Positions 9,850 through 23,159 are shown, counted from the first letter of the stretch. The stretch: DNA of 64,000 nt from Aplidium turbinatum (GCA_918807975.1 OU964921.1:42930498-42994497); one strand, 5' to 3'. Numbers and translations are program-made. Notes: generated by a model from the sequence alone, not told the origin.

Positions 9850-10152
9850 TGTGACGTTTGGCTTCGATCACCGCAAGCCCGCGCGAGAAACTAAATTAGT
9901 CTCGCGCTTGCCTTCAGATGATCTCACATTTTTTGTAAGTTACACGTTTCATTTTTTGACTAGGTTGAGAAAAATGCATCAGTTTTAAGTTGGTTGAGTT
10001 ACAGGACGGTTATTCATTTTTTGCTTATCACGAGAGAGAAGAAACTGAATTAATAAAACAAAAGTGCACCATTATTGTTTCTCTTCATTTTGCAAGTCGT
10101 TGAAAACTGAGACCGAAGAAAGAAAAGTGAACAAGTAGCCCGTTCGCGCACA
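9850..10152 (+). repeat. 3' LTR
   Basis: 303-bp right long terminal repeat, preceded by the purine-rich tract and followed by the TSD GTCT. Confidence 0.87.
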
Positions 10153-10562
10153 GTCTTTGGTGGCATTTTTCTTAACGTTGACTAACGTTTTTCTTGCTTT
10201 AACGTTTTCAAGCTTAACGTTAAGAGTCCCTAAAATTGAGATGCTCCCGTACGTTCGTGGTCAAATGTCTGGTGGACTGGACAATAGACATACCGATGTA
10301 CCGTACGTCAATGCCGAATCACACGGACGTGTAAATCTGTACCGTATATGACATTTGAGCAGAGAGACAAAGGCGTCTGGGACTTCAATTGAAAATACGA
10401 ACTAATTTTGAATGTTTTGTAAGTACGGTAGGAAAAATGTCCACATCAAATTTACTGTTTACAAATTAGTGTTTTGTTTCAAACTGTTTTCGTGCTAGTT
10501 GTTGTTATCGCACTTATTTGTGTTGGCAAACGGAAAGCTAATTCTATTTTGTCATAGCCTAC

Positions 10563-10736
10563 ATGACGAAAAAGTCGAGGTCTATAGAAGATTGTGAGAG
10601 TGGACGTAGGGATGAGAGTGCTGATGGTTCTAATGGCATGGAGTTCACTACGCCAACTTCTAATCTGATTGAGAGAACGAATCCTGATGTATCGGTAACC
10701 GGTGGGTTGTGGGCCGTGAGTGTCTTTAAATATTAA
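10563..10736 (+). other. Short hydrophilic open frame, possible exon
   Basis: A 57-aa frame starting MTKKSRSIEDCESGRRDES, rich in Ser, Asp, Glu and Arg, with a donor-like GTGAGT near its end (after codons for GGLWA). It could be a first coding exon of an unidentified gene or the start of a retroelement frame; no continuation was found. Flanking sequence 10161-10562 holds several AACGTT motifs and nothing else I recognise. Confidence 0.2.
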
Positions 10737-11099
10737 TCAAAGGGATGGGCATTGGCCTACTGTCACTATTGTCGCAAATCACTCGGCCAACATTTTTAAA
10801 TTAGCCCCCCCCTAAATTTTTTTCTGGGTGCGCTACTGCAAGGTAATAATATAAACTTCCAATAAACATGTTGTAGGGTACTAAACTAAGCTAGCTTAAC
10901 AAGAAATTGAAGTTATTACAGTGGTGTGAGTAAACCAAATCTCTGGCATAATATGAAATACCGTACAAGAAAAAAGCCGTTCGCAAATTCTATTTTAATT
11001 CAACTCTATAGCTTCGCGTCCCAAGTTGCCAACAAAAAATGTTTAGGTATGTTGCCAGATGTTTATAAAAACTTTTGGGCAAAGTGTTGCAAAGGTAGT

Positions 11100-11405
11100 A
11101 TTTACATTCTTGGCCTGAGAAAGCTTCTTTGATAGCTTAATCCTAGAAAATTTGCATAGCCCTACATGTAGAGGCTTTGAACCATTACGCAGGCCGGTCA
11201 CCGAGTTTGGCCATGACAAAGTGAAGTTTCCGATTGCTGAAGTGTTGTTGTCTGTGAATTATTCCATCTACCAGGTGCCGTTGAATAAAGAGCAGTCCTG
11301 GAAATGCGTTGCTCAAGCGCACAACCCCAGAGTCAAACCAGCGCTACTGATCTTGCAGTTTCTTCGTTTGCAAAGTCAGGCGCTTAACCAACTGAGCTAT
11401 CGGGG
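11100..11405 (-). mobile_element. SINE family F1 copy
   Basis: tRNA-derived SINE read from the right: head with CCCCGATAGCTCAGTTGG (A box) and GCTGGTTTGACTC (B box), a body with the ends TTGAGCAACGC and CGGAAACTTCAC, and a GAGGCTTTGAACC segment mirrored at the left. Same order as the plus-strand copy at 20997-21310. Confidence 0.75.
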
Positions 11406-12522
11406 TAAAAGTTAGTTGTAGGCTATAACTTCATAAAAAAAAAATTTCACATGGATTTAGAAATGTTTAGGCCTACTCAGAAATTTTGGTAGCCTAATCT
11501 CTGTAGGCTATGTTTCTTGTGTTGTATTTAGTTAGTTTTATGATCCGCCACGATGGCTCGGTTGGTTAAGCACCATCTGGCTATTTGTAGGCTATTCATC
11601 GCATAGGCTATTCTTCTAATCATAGCTCCATAATTCCGTTTTAGACAATAAATATTTGGTCTATTAAAACTTAAAAGCCCAGGGTTTAGTGGCGAGAACA
11701 TGGTACTCCGTACGGCACAAATTAAATGACGCAAAAAAACTCCAAATGTAAGCACGCGACCACAAATACGTAACAGTAACCTGTGGCTAAATTAACAGTG
11801 AAAACGACAAGCACGTCGCCAAATTCCCGACACGAAATCAGCGAAAATCTACTGCAGTTGTGATGATGATACAAGAGGAACGATAAAGACAATGCATACC
11901 GTTACAGTGATGAGGCATAAAAAGTTTTTGTAAAACAATTAGTAGGCTAAATATTATCAGATACGATAATTCAATTAAATAGAATAACTCACAAAATTTG
12001 GCTTTGGAGATGTGAAATCCATTTACAAAAGAAATAGCCTAGGCTAAAAGTAGGATTAAAACGCAAAAATATCTAACTCTCGGTCATATAGACATTACAA
12101 ACACATTGCATAGGCCGAATAGCAAAAACATTATGAATAATAATCTTTATGATTGGTGTGTGGTTTATACACAAAGTTTAAAAAAAGCAATCAAAAGCAT
12201 AAACAATGTGGTAAGGTCTGTGTGTTGCACTGACAAATGCTTAAGTACTCACACAAGTTTATGGTAGCCTAATTTGTTCAAAGGCGTCAATGGAATATTG
12301 GCTGTTGCAGTGGGCACTCAGCTTTTTTCTGAACGCTAGAGCGAACGCTATGTAGTACAAAACACAAAGGCTAAAATTTCGCAGCAAAAGTCCATTACGA
12401 AAACTACACGAGCATTGCACAAAACCCAACTGCAGAAACATATTCTGCTGACATGAACTCGCCATCTACACAATTTCAAATAAAATTGAATGCAATACCA
12501 TTAATTGCGTGAACCTACAAAG

Positions 12523-15500
12523 TTATTTGAGCTTTCCATGTGCAGTAAGAATATCGATGACACGCGGTGTTCGCACGAAACGTCGATCCAAAGTTGGAAT
12601 GAAATCGGGTCGCGCTGCCGAGGCACTGGTGCCAAAAACATCCACCAGTTTTCGAAATACCTTGTTTAGTCTGCAATAACATGAAAGTATATGACAAATA
12701 GTTTGCGTCCCAGCAATGTAATATTATGTATCACTAAACGCTGCAGAGAGTTTAGACTTTAGAATGTTAGATAGCATAGCCTACGATTAAGCAGATAAGG
12801 TGTGAGAAAAGGCACATTTTTGGTTTAGTTACAGAGAATTGATAATTATGAACAAATGCTAACACAAATTTAAATGTTGTAGATAAGGTCACATGAAAAT
12901 GCGATGTATATTTTCATTACTTTGTATAGCCTACTCCCAAGATACATCACATGAAAGTCGAACAGCAATGCAACATTAGGCTAAGTCTACACAATGGCGC
13001 TTCAAAGTTATATTTTCCTGGAAAGTAGGTTACATAGTACATTGCTTTACATATTACTGACGCCGGTTAAACGAAGCCCTTGTGAAGAAAAACATTTACT
13101 TCAAAACGGGTGAAGCATATTATATCCAGTACTTCTAGAATTAAAGTCCTGAAAGTTAATCTCCTTTAATGCATTGAAATGTAATGCAAATGTATAGTCG
13201 ATCTGAACTTAGAGTAAAGAGCATTGATTTACTGGCTGTGAATTCTACTCTAGTAGGTTAACAATTATTACATATACTACAATAATAACCATTAGCCCGT
13301 TGTTTACAAGTCAATAATTCCACAAGACAATTATATCAACACTTTTCTCACCTTCCATCGCACAAGTCATTTGACAACTTCATGAACTTTGGTGCTGTAT
13401 TATGAGGCTCAAAATATACCTGAAATATAGTTATTTTGTGCTAAAATCTTCTTCGTATACTGAAATATTTATGTTGGAACAAATTTGTACTCACTTGCAT
13501 GCCCAAATGCTTAAATAATAAACGGGCACTACTGTATTATATATATATACGTTATACCAGTACTTGTTCACCCATGCTGACATGAGCAACGATGCAATAA
13601 TAACAAAAAACAATCGGCTATTCAAAATTGAAATAACGTAATGACATTTCACGTTATTTTCTACCATTGTGACAACCACAAAAAAAATACAAACATTGTA
13701 GCAAGAAACGCCACACCCACCGAGTGCAAGATAATAGCCAATGAAATCGCGTAAAGATACCGATATCCTTGCTTCCAACCAGCTATAACACCGTCATGAA
13801 CTGCCTTGTGAGCTAATACCTAGAATGAACAATATTATAAAGAAATAACAACCCATTCTTAAATTAAATATTGCGCATTATGTACATCTTGCATGCAAAT
13901 TAAGATAAATGCTTCTAAACAGACGCAAAATCTGTCATTTTTAGATTAAACATTTAAACAGACGTTGAATCAAGATAAAAATGACGGATTTTTCTGTCTG
14001 GGTGAATTAAGATACATAGTTACCAGTGCTACAAGCAACAAAACATAAATACAGAGACTGTTCACCAGTCATATGACAAATAAAATGACTTGCGTTCTTC
14101 TGGTGACTATACTAGGTTACCATCTGATGTTAAGAATGATACCCGGCTTTCACAAAATATGACATGCTTATTATTATTAATCGGTACAAATTTAAGAATT
14201 TCATACTTGACTTGCTTTGTTAATATGAGCTACCATGTGGTATTGTGGTAGTTTCATGACAATTTAATCAAGAAACAACATTCTCGAGAGGGCGAATTAC
14301 ATCATCACTTAGACTTGGCCCTTCATCAAACTCTATGTGGAAACGCGAACGATGTGGTTCTGATGTTCCAATAATGGAGTTTGAGATGCCTCTTGGCCAG
14401 GAGCCTTACCTCAAGCAACTTGAAGAGGAAGTAGAGAGATATAGTTGAACTTTTATAAAACCAAGATGAGATCCCTGCCACAGCTCCGGCAACTGCTCCA
14501 TGGATTGCTGGGGAATCCTTGTTCCTCATCCACCTCAGTAAACAGTTACAAGCCTGGGAACGTATGATATATCCAGTGATGTCAAAGCTTGCGCGTTTTA
14601 ATAAGCATTTACATTTTTGGTTAGCTCAAAAGGTCATTGGTACAACTTGCTTCGCCGTCGTTTGAGCCTTTAGAGCAGAGAGTCTATCCTTTTAGTCTAT
14701 CTATCCTTTAGCACTCTTAGAGAGTCTATCCTTTAGCACTCTAGAATTTGCAATGAGTCAATCGCATAAATAGAGATGCTATTGAACAGCTGCCAGGTTT
14801 TGGTCTCAAGGTCGAAGACACTCAGAATTTCTTTACAGGTTTCATGTGATTACTTTGTAGCGGATCAGGAAAAAATTTTTGGGGGACAGCAAAGCTTCAA
14901 TGAAGTAAAATTTGCAAGAGAACATGGATAATATAAGGGTTGATGTCCAAATAACATAATAGTAGGCTCGTGGGGGGCTTGCCCCAAGATAGCATTTGGA
15001 AAATTTAATCTTGTTCTGTTTTTGAGGCATAATAATCTTTTTTGATCGAGACTTACACTTTGTATTTGACCAAATTCATCAAAACTGGGCTTGCGTAGAA
15101 TATTGAGTTACAAATGCTAGTTGAAAATTGAAGTTAGGTTTTCAACATTTTTTCTTTCACGAACATAGAAAAATTTTACTGATGGCCCAACCTTCCCCTA
15201 GTGTACAAGGCACATTTTATCTCACAACTCATACACTGATATAAATCAACTTAATTGTTTACTAATTGAATGAGTTATTTGGGTACTTTGGTATGTTGCA
15301 TTGCTTTCTTAGTTCTTCAGGAGTACGTAAGTAATTTCTACCCCTTAAATCCACTGCTGAAATCCTGTGTATCCAATGCCGTCAACAAGGTAAATAAATA
15401 AAAGGTAGGCTAAGACGTGACATGTAGTATACGCCATGCAGCCACCGTTCGACTGCGTTACTTCTACCTATAATTTTACTGTCGTACTCGAAAAAGTGCT

Positions 15501-18500
15501 GAATATCCTCCAAAAAAAAATGTCAAAGAAATTTTTTGAAGAAAAGATGCAGGTTTCTTTCTTCCACGAAGTATTTGCATCAACTGAAGAATCAAATCCG
15601 CTCCACACCCCAATAGGGCATTTCTAGTGAAACCCTGGAATAAAACAGGTGATAAAAATCTGAACATATTTTTTGTAATTGTTTTACGCATTACTAACTT
15701 ATTTTTTAAGTTGACCAGAATGATCACGTCATAATGTACAAGATCTATCATCATTTTGACCATTTTACATTTGTTTACAGTTTGCTATGTGGTGTTCTTA
15801 AATTACTTCTTTCATAATGACTAAGAGGGGGCAATGCAAAAACATAAAAATAGGTAAAAACATGCATCCAAGGGCCAAAAACTTCTACGTTATAATACAA
15901 ACCCTTCACCTCTAACACATAATGCGCACACGAATGATTGTGAAGGCAGGTGCGATGGCTGGGATGACAGAGTTGCAATCTAAACATATAAATTATACGC
16001 TTTACTTAAACATCGTAGCCTATGTATTATTGTTTTTTGTCTCTTTTGTGTTTTTTGTTGTTGATAAAATAAACAATTGATTAATATTGATCACAAAGTT
16101 TTTCTTTAAAGCAATTCCAGCTTATCATGATTGAATAAATTTAAAAGTATATTACTTAAATTCTCCTACACTGAACACATATGAATATACCCGAACAACA
16201 GCCAACGAAAAACGGTAAAACGATTCAAAGAGTGCCTATGGTTGTTTCAGCAGTACCAATAACATTTGGAAAAATCTTGCTTGTGTGAATTGAGTGATCA
16301 AGGCTGTAAACCACAGCTAAAGGTTATCCATAAAAAATAAAACCTAAGCCAACAAGCAATCTGTTTGCATAACACGATTTAGCAAATGATTGTCAATGTG
16401 TAGTTGTGTTTAGTCAAGAAACATCTAATAAAATTTGCAAGAATGAGACATTTTGCTGGGTGAGACATTTTGAAACCAGAACAATTGCCTCAAAGACTGC
16501 TTGCTCAGGCGGCAATTCACCAAAGAAATACAAGATGATAAACACTGTTTGGAAAATTTACCGTACCAGCTTATGAACACGTCAGCCGCGTTAAATCCTG
16601 CCTTCTAATTGGTCAAAACAGCCCATCTGCGGTAGCAACCTGCAGATTACAAATATGCTGCCTGTTTGCAACCAATAGAAAACTACCGTGTAGAATATTG
16701 ATTAATTTTCAAAAACGTTTCGGTTGCTTACCGAAAATTGTAATATTTTTTGCAGCCTACCCAACTAATTCCTAGAATTTCTCCAAATAAACAGAAGCAA
16801 CATCAAAACAGAATTTTTGACAAAGTCCGCATCAAAACGATCGTCTCCAAAATGGGTTGTCTCCGAATTGTCATAGACCCAGTTGGCTACGTATACCATA
16901 GCGCTCTGTGTAATGACAAATTGTAACTGATCCATTCAGTGTTTTTTAAGCTTACCTGTTTAACAAATACTGAAAAATTTTTGGAAGGAACCGGAAATAT
17001 TTTTTAGTGACATCGTCAACCACCTGTTCTCTTCGTTCACAATTTCCAAGAAAAATTTGAAGGAAACTTTGCATGGATTTGGAAAGTTTTTCAGATTTTC
17101 TGTCAATAAAAAGATTTTAAAGTACCACAACCAGCCAATAAATAAACTTTTATTTTCGTAAACTAAATGAAGCAATATTTACTATCAACAGATTAGTTTT
17201 AAATTTTAGTTTGCAATCTTTCTTAGAGTACTTCTTTTATTACATTAGCCTTGATGCCAATAAACAAAGTCACCAGTGCAAATTATTTACTTTCAGTATT
17301 TCCAATATTGCCACATCTGTTTCTACAGTTCCACCGCTACCATGCCCTCACTTAACACATGTTAACTTAAAACACATAAATTATCATTTTTATAGCTCAT
17401 CAAAAACACTATAAAACCTAATAAAAGGATGATGAAACAAATTAAATAAATCGGCAGTTTATGCCTCTTACCTGTACAAAGCCATGAGACCTGAAGTTGC
17501 AATGCAGAACACAGCTACCTGCACAAACAAGTTTATAAGAATGTAGGTGCAGAGTTAACAATAAATGCAGAGCATGACTACATCTTATAGAAGCATATTT
17601 ACCTCTCCATTCGGCAGTGGTTGTACCCACTTTCTGAATACAGCCATTCTAAATAAAGTTTCAGCTGCCTAAAAAAATGAAATATTGTGCTAAAAAAATT
17701 TTTTCAAAATAAGCAAATTAAAAGCAAATCATTGGCCTAACATAAATCAATTAGCATCAATATCAAACCATCGCTGCTTTCATAAACCAATATTCTCTTG
17801 CATTGACTTGCCGAATTAGATCATGCACAATATTTACCCAACACTCGTTTAGGCCATTCAGATCAAGCATTATGGAAAATCAAACAAGATTTGCAATCAA
17901 ATCAAAAATAAACTCTCACCCATATTGCAGTTGCTAGAGCAATTAAATCCTTTCTGAAAAAGTTACAAAATGTCATATGTCAAATCACATTTGAATAAAA
18001 ATAAGCACAAAACCACAAGAAATACCTTGAATTAGTTTCCAGATCAAGCAAAAAGTACCCAGTTAGAAAACCATTTGTTAATCCATGAAAACGATAAACT
18101 CCTCCTAAGGCATGGCTAAAAAATCAAAACGCATAAATTTAAACAATTTTAAGTATTATAAATGTGCAAAGCAAAAATCCACTCTGTTTAGACGTCATTC
18201 TCAAACATGAAATTACAGTATAACTTTGGGAGAAAAGCAATAATATTTTTCAAAACCAAAGACAGAGAAATAACAGATAGCAAATTGAATAATGATATGT
18301 CATCCCATCATAGGCCAACAATTTGTTGTCTGCTTTCGAACTGTGGAGTTCTTAAATTACTGAAAGAAATTATTTTCAACATTTTAAGTTGGAAAAATAG
18401 CATAAGTGCCTGACTTCCTAAACAAAAATAATGAAGCAATGGGCTGGTACAACTCTCATGCTGTGTGCTCAACCAACGCATTTCAAGGCCAGTTTTCGAT

Positions 18501-19549
18501 TGAGCAGCAATTAGTAAATAAAATAATTTGCAGTTCTCAATGCTGCCAAAAGAAGCGGGAACTTCACTCTGTCCGTCTCAGTGACCTGACCTATGTAAAT
18601 AGCTACCAAGATTAACCTTTCAAAAAGGACTTTTGTCTGACGATAAGGATTCCCTCAATCAAGTTACCATAATGTTACAATATAGAAAAGTTTTGAAATA
18701 CATTACAGACCAAGTAACACAAGTTTCTGCCATAACCATTGCACCATGAGAAGACAAAAAGAGACTTGATCTCAGGATATTCATGCAAAGTTTTCTTATT
18801 TGTTTGTATGTTTTCCATTCTTTCCAAGGCTTTTGCAACAAAGATGTAGCCTAAAACGTCAATAAATGAATATAAATAGTTGAATAAATGTTAGAAAAAA
18901 TCAAAAAATTATGCATGAAATTTCACTTCAATCACAGCACATTGAATCAATCAATGATTTATTTATCCAAAACAGGCACGGAAACACAACTTTAAAAAAA
19001 TATTGGCTTTATGTTAACATGATCTACAATTGCAACCAGCAGACTCATAAGTTAAATTTAGCCTTGTTATAGACTAATCAAATGCCATTTCAAAATAAAA
19101 CTAAGAAGTATAATTTTTCTTTAACAAGGTTTCACAAGTATTTTCAAGCACTTTAATACATAAGCAATGCAAAATCAAAAGTGGCTACATTTATGACATA
19201 ACGTAAGCCAGTTTCATTCAATTTTCGTATATGACTCACACTAATAGTGCCGGTACATAAAAGCGTAAATAAGCGTTGTAAATGCAAAAAACTTTGCAGA
19301 AAATTGGCTAAATTACGCTTCAATAATCATAACAATTTTCTAGAAACAAACACATTGGCTACCGGTACCTACCAGATAAAACAAAATGTACATTTTTGCA
19401 GATTTGGCAAATGTAATTTTGAACAACCCAAAAATAGCTTTGATGCAACTTGGTTCATAAGTATGAGAAGCTTCATAGCACGTACATGAAGCAATGTGAA
19501 AAAGGCTCACAGTTGTTTCATCAGAAACAAGTTTACTACATACAGTCAT
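12523..19549 (-). CDS. TMEM135: TMEM135-like multi-pass membrane protein, 13 exons
   Basis: Exons (minus): 19373-19549, 18711-18850, 18026-18115, 17920-17953, 17603-17668, 17472-17518, 16956-17099, 15910-15979, 15480-15634, 14410-14533, 13721-13819, 13352-13419, 12523-12670. They join in phase to 1362 nt, 453 aa plus stop; human TMEM135 has 458 aa. All introns are GT-AG; the exon 2 donor (TG|GTCTGT) is weak. Family landmarks in order: CYEASHTYEPSC at the N-terminus, AAETLFRMAV and LPNGEVAVFC, a Cys/His motif LCHPSHRTCLHNHSC, GFTRNALLGCGADL, WMRNKDSPAIHGAVAG, the Tim17-like AGISSWFYKSSTISLY, and VDVFGTSA with DFIPTLDRRF near the C-terminus. TMEM135 is a peroxisomal and mitochondrial membrane protein linked to mitochondrial fission and lipid handling. 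A decayed SINE lies in intron 2. The start codon is the least certain point: it lengthens the N-terminus by about 11 residues relative to human. Confidence 0.92.
18440..18662 (+). mobile_element. Decayed SINE F1 copy in TMEM135 intron
   Basis: Segments GTGTGCTCAACCAACGCAT, GGAACTTCACTCTGTC and GATAAGGATTC followed by TCAATCAAG occur in F1 order but with many differences, so this is an old copy, antisense to the host gene. Confidence 0.5.
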
Positions 19550-20205
19550 TTCCTAAAAATTAATCAGTAAAGGACTACTACCCAATGTTATGAAACCACG
19601 TGTCTGCAATTTGCAAACCAATTTCATAAACAAGTTTGGCATAACATGCTTATTGCATAATGCATATATATAATATATATAAACAAAAAGAGTCACCTAA
19701 GTAATGCATGTATGCTGAAGACACCATGCAGTGCAAAAAATATTGATATTCTCTCTTTTAATATGGAGATAACAGAAATAAAAGCATGCAGTACCGATAC
19801 ATATCATGTAGAATTAAACAAATGAACAAAACTAAAATTTAATTTTTACTGGCTATAAGACAGTAATTAGAAAGAAATATTATACTAAAAGTAAAATTAG
19901 ATAAGAAGCTTTCCAGCAACAGTGAGCTTTGAACCCAGGTCGTTGAAGGTGTGTCAACCACCAACTACGCTACTCGCTGTGATCTTAAAATAGTCTGCCA
20001 TGACAGCCCAGTGGATAAGCACTTTGCTTCAATAACAGCTCTCTAAATTGCATAGCTCTAGCATACTCCAAGAATTGAACCAACAACATGCGTTTCCCAG
20101 CTGCAAAAAAGAAAGCCTGGAGCCAGGGTTCTCGACTTGAATTTGTGTCAAAGTGTTCAAGGGTATTGATGGCTTAGCTACTAAGATAATCACAGAAAAT
20201 TTTGT
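19550..20205. other. Intergenic, tRNA-like SINE relic
   Basis: AT-rich, includes an (AT) stretch near 19665-19680 that may belong to the TMEM135 upstream region. Around 19995-20095 a tRNA-like block (GACAGCCCAGTGGATAAGC, then GAATTGAACC in reverse sense) suggests a decayed SINE not matched to the four families here. Confidence 0.3.
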
Positions 20206-20209
20206 TTTT

Positions 20210-20345
20210 TTCAAGTAGAAATCTGTTTAAAAAGGTCCTGAAACATGGCAATGAGGTTATTCTTCATCTTCAAGAAGCTCGAGGTCCATCATCAACACCC
20301 AGAAGGTCCGGATTCGGACCGCAGTCCGCTAGTTGAGTAGCCCTG
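20210..20345. mobile_element. 3' fragment of hAT family with CAGGGCTACTCAACT ends
   Basis: Shares GAAATCTGTTTAAA, GGCAATGAGGTTATTCTTC, CCGGATTCGGAC and the terminus AGTTGAGTAGCCCTG with the complete element at 23803-24252; the left half is missing. Confidence 0.7.
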
Positions 20346-20996
20346 CCTTAGAGAAAACATATTTATTTCAGTTTATTCTACCTAAACTGAAACTATTATG
20401 TTTCGCCTACTTGAATGCTACAAACAAGCGCAAAAAAAGATAGGTACTGTCCAGAACAAAATGTGCTTATCGTATGACAGTCTTCCGCAGTTGCAGACTA
20501 ACCCTGCTCCTGCTGCGAAAAACTCAGTATATAATTTTTTTCGATTCCCCATCCGTAGTTCAAGTCCCGGGATTTAACATTGGCAGAAAAGAAGTATATA
20601 CAGTATAAAGGAGCACAATTGGCGAGCAGAGATAAGCTTATTCACTAGCATGTAGGCCACATTTCCTCAAGCATAGGATTCAAAAGCCTGCTTAATAGGC
20701 CTATTGGTAACCTTATGAGGTTTCTGTTTTAGCATCGAAAACATGTTTAGGTATTTTGATTTTTTGTCCATATTCTACTAATGCAGTTATTTGCAAAAAT
20801 GTCCAATTACGTAACTATGGTACTGAAAGAACACTGACTATAATTTCATTGTAATATTACATCAATTATATATACATATATATTAAAAGTACCGTAGTCT
20901 AGTACAAAGGTGCAAGTTTGATGCAAGAAAAATTCCAGTTGATTGTTTATTTATGGCAATTGAAACACAGGCAGGATAGTTCATATAGCTCAATCC

Positions 20997-21310
20997 GCCC
21001 CGATAGCTCAATTGGTTAGCGCGTCACTTCTGGAACGAAGAAGCTTCAAGATCAAGCGGCGCTGGTTCGACTCTCGGGGTGTGCGCTTGAGCAACGCACG
21101 TTAAGAACTGCTCTCCATTCAGCGGCATCTAATGGATGGAATAGTTCCCCGGCAACAAGACTTCAACAATCGGAAACTTTACTAGCTGTCAATCTCGGTG
21201 ACCGGGCCTGCGTCAGTGATTCAAAGCCTCTACAAGTATGCAAAACTGCCAGGATTAAGCTCTGCAAGAAGCTTTCCCAGTCCGAGGATAAAGATTCAAT
21301 CAATCAATCA
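20997..21310 (+). mobile_element. SINE family F1, full-length copy
   Basis: Best-preserved copy: head CCCCGATAGCTCAATTGG (A box), GCTGGTTCGACTC (B box), tRNA-unrelated body, GAGGATAAAGATTC and an (AATC)n tail. The tRNA-like head is followed directly by the body and lacks a cloverleaf with a normal anticodon arm, so it is not a tRNA gene. Confidence 0.85.
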
Positions 21311-21524
21311 GGTCTATGAGTGTAGATCAAAGTTAAATTGGCCTTGTTTACCTAAGTTTAATGTTTTATTGCCTGTGTTTTCGTACACTGTCTAGTTGAT
21401 AACTGTGGAGTTATTAGACCAGGGGTCGAGAACCCATAACTCACGAGCCATATATGGCTTTTTGTGGCGGCATCTGGCTCACAGAAAGTATTATCTTAAC
21501 TTTCATTAAAACTTAAAGCTGAAA

Positions 21525-21605
21525 ATATGCTCAGAATACAGCAAATTAAATGCATTTTTTCAAAAATTTCTGGGTGAGGTCTGCCATACCCCCACTGTTT
21601 TTCTC
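21525..21605. repeat. Fragment of hAT family A interior
   Basis: AATATGCTCAGAATACAGC and TTTTTCAAAAATTTCTGGG match the conserved interior block of the elements at 7121, 46730, 53225 and 55864. The sequence between this and the LINE (21610-22030) shows nothing recognisable. Confidence 0.45.
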
Positions 21606-22034
21606 ATCTTCAAAAAACACATCACCCCACTTTTACAACTCATCACCTGCCACTAAATGTTAGTTGTATTAAATGTTAAGCATTATAATATACAGTAATT
21701 CTTATGGAAATCCATTTCCAAAATGTAGCTGTATTTTAGACCAGTACATCACATCCGAGACTGATCGTTGAGAGTACGTTGCGTTTTTGAAAGTAGGCCT
21801 ACCGTATATTTGCAAAGACAAAATTTGGGCAAATTTGTTCGCCCTCCTAAAATGTTTTACTCTCCTACGGCCATGGTACCATGCTATTATTGAAACAGAC
21901 AAAATATCAGCTTTCACTCTCTCTCAAGATAATCCATCAGATCAAAATCGATCTCTGAAAATAAATATGTTTGTGTATTTTATAATAATTCTATGTATGC
22001 TATTAACTAGTTTTGATGGCTGCCATGTCATCTG

Positions 22035-22704
22035 ATTACATTTTAACATTAACATTGGTAACACAAGCATTCAACAAAAAGATCAAATAAAATACCTTGG
22101 CGTTTACATAGATAACAAATTAACATGGAAATATCACATAGATAAAATTTGCGGAAAAGTAGCAAAAGGTTCATGGGCGTTGCTTAAACTCAGAAATTAT
22201 GTCAACACAGACACTTTAAAAGATGTGTATCACGCTTTGATTTACTGTCATTTGCAATATTGTATTTCAAGCTGGGGAAAGGCCTGTGACAGTGCACTGG
22301 ATCCATTAATAAAATTACAAAAAAAGGTTATAAGAATAATTACGAAACAAAATTACTATGCTCACACTAATTTTTTATTTTTCAAAATGAACATCTTGAA
22401 ACTAAAAGACATACATAACATTGAAATAAAAAAACATATGTACAAAGTTCATATGAATGAGTATCCATCTACGTATTGTGATTTATTTACAAATGCTTCA
22501 TCTATTCATCAGCATAACACAAGATATCAAACAGGCAACAATTATTTTATAAACAGATCAAACACAGAATTTGGCAAGAAGTCCATGCAGGTATTGGGAC
22601 CAATGCTCTGGTCAGAGGTTCCAAGCAGGCTAAAAAACTTATCATTTCATTGTTTCAAAAAAGAGATCAAAACGTTAATTTTACAAAGCTACAGTGCATC
22701 GTAA
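22035..22704 (+). CDS. LINE reverse transcriptase C-terminal fragment
   Basis: Open frame with KYLGVYIDNKLTWKYHID, the standard thumb-region motif of non-LTR reverse transcriptases, followed by YCHLQYCISSWG and a C-terminal LGPMLWSEVPSRLK segment common in L2/CR1-like elements. Palm motifs and endonuclease are absent because of 5' truncation. Clade assignment is by motif recall only. Confidence 0.8.
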
Positions 22705-23043
22705 GTGATATGTTATGGAAACCAACTTGTCAGTTGCTTCGGAAACTTTATAATTCTCTGCTTGCTTCATGGAATTTTGTGTTTTGGCCTACGTTATCAT
22801 CAATATGTTTTTTTTTTGTGCGTATGCTGTTGTTGAAGCGCGGGAACGTTTCAATTATTATTTTTCTCTTGTAAGCTTATTTTAAATGGCAAAATCGTAA
22901 TTTCCGTAGGGTGGCAATTGACTAGTAGACCGTATGGTCGTCTCGTTGTCTCCCTGTCGGTATGGGAACTTGTGTAACTTTTGTACTGTGTATATTGCAT
23001 ATTTCAAACATGTACCTATGTTCCTGTTACTGACAAATAAAAC

Positions 23044-23075
<32 letters not shown>
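22035..23075 (+). mobile_element. 5'-truncated LINE (L2/CR1-like) with TTGA tail
   Basis: Contains the C-terminal end of a reverse transcriptase, about 350 bp of 3' untranslated sequence, an AAATAAAACATTGATTGATT junction and a (TTGA)n tail typical of L2/CR1-group elements. Confidence 0.8.
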
Positions 23076-23077
<2 letters not shown>

Positions 23078-23159
23078 TTTATCGTTCTCAATACTTTCAG
23101 TTCTTGTAACGCTACCGTACCATTGTCTGTAAACTTGTAACAGTAGATAGCCTATTTAT

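Larger units (their letters stand above)
8274..10152 (+). mobile_element. Short non-coding LTR retroelement, tRNA-Trp primed
   Basis: Two 303-bp direct repeats starting TG and ending CA (8274-8576 and 9850-10152) bound about 1.27 kb of interior. The primer-binding site TGGTGACCCCGACGTGAT at 8578-8595 is complementary to the 3' end of tRNA-Trp, and a purine-rich tract (GGGGGAGGG) lies just before the right LTR. A 4-bp TSD (GTCT, 8270-8273 and 10153-10156) fits the Ty3/gypsy range. The two LTRs are almost identical, so insertion is recent. The interior has no gag or pol, so it is a non-autonomous (LARD/TRIM-like) fossil that depends on another element. Confidence 0.87.

Noticed and set aside
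20997-21080. Apparent tRNA gene with A and B boxes
   Set aside because: It is the head of SINE F1: the same head plus body and tail recurs at several loci, and the cloverleaf is not completed.
23041-23075. TTGA microsatellite as an independent locus
   Set aside because: It directly follows a LINE 3' end and is best explained as that element's tail.
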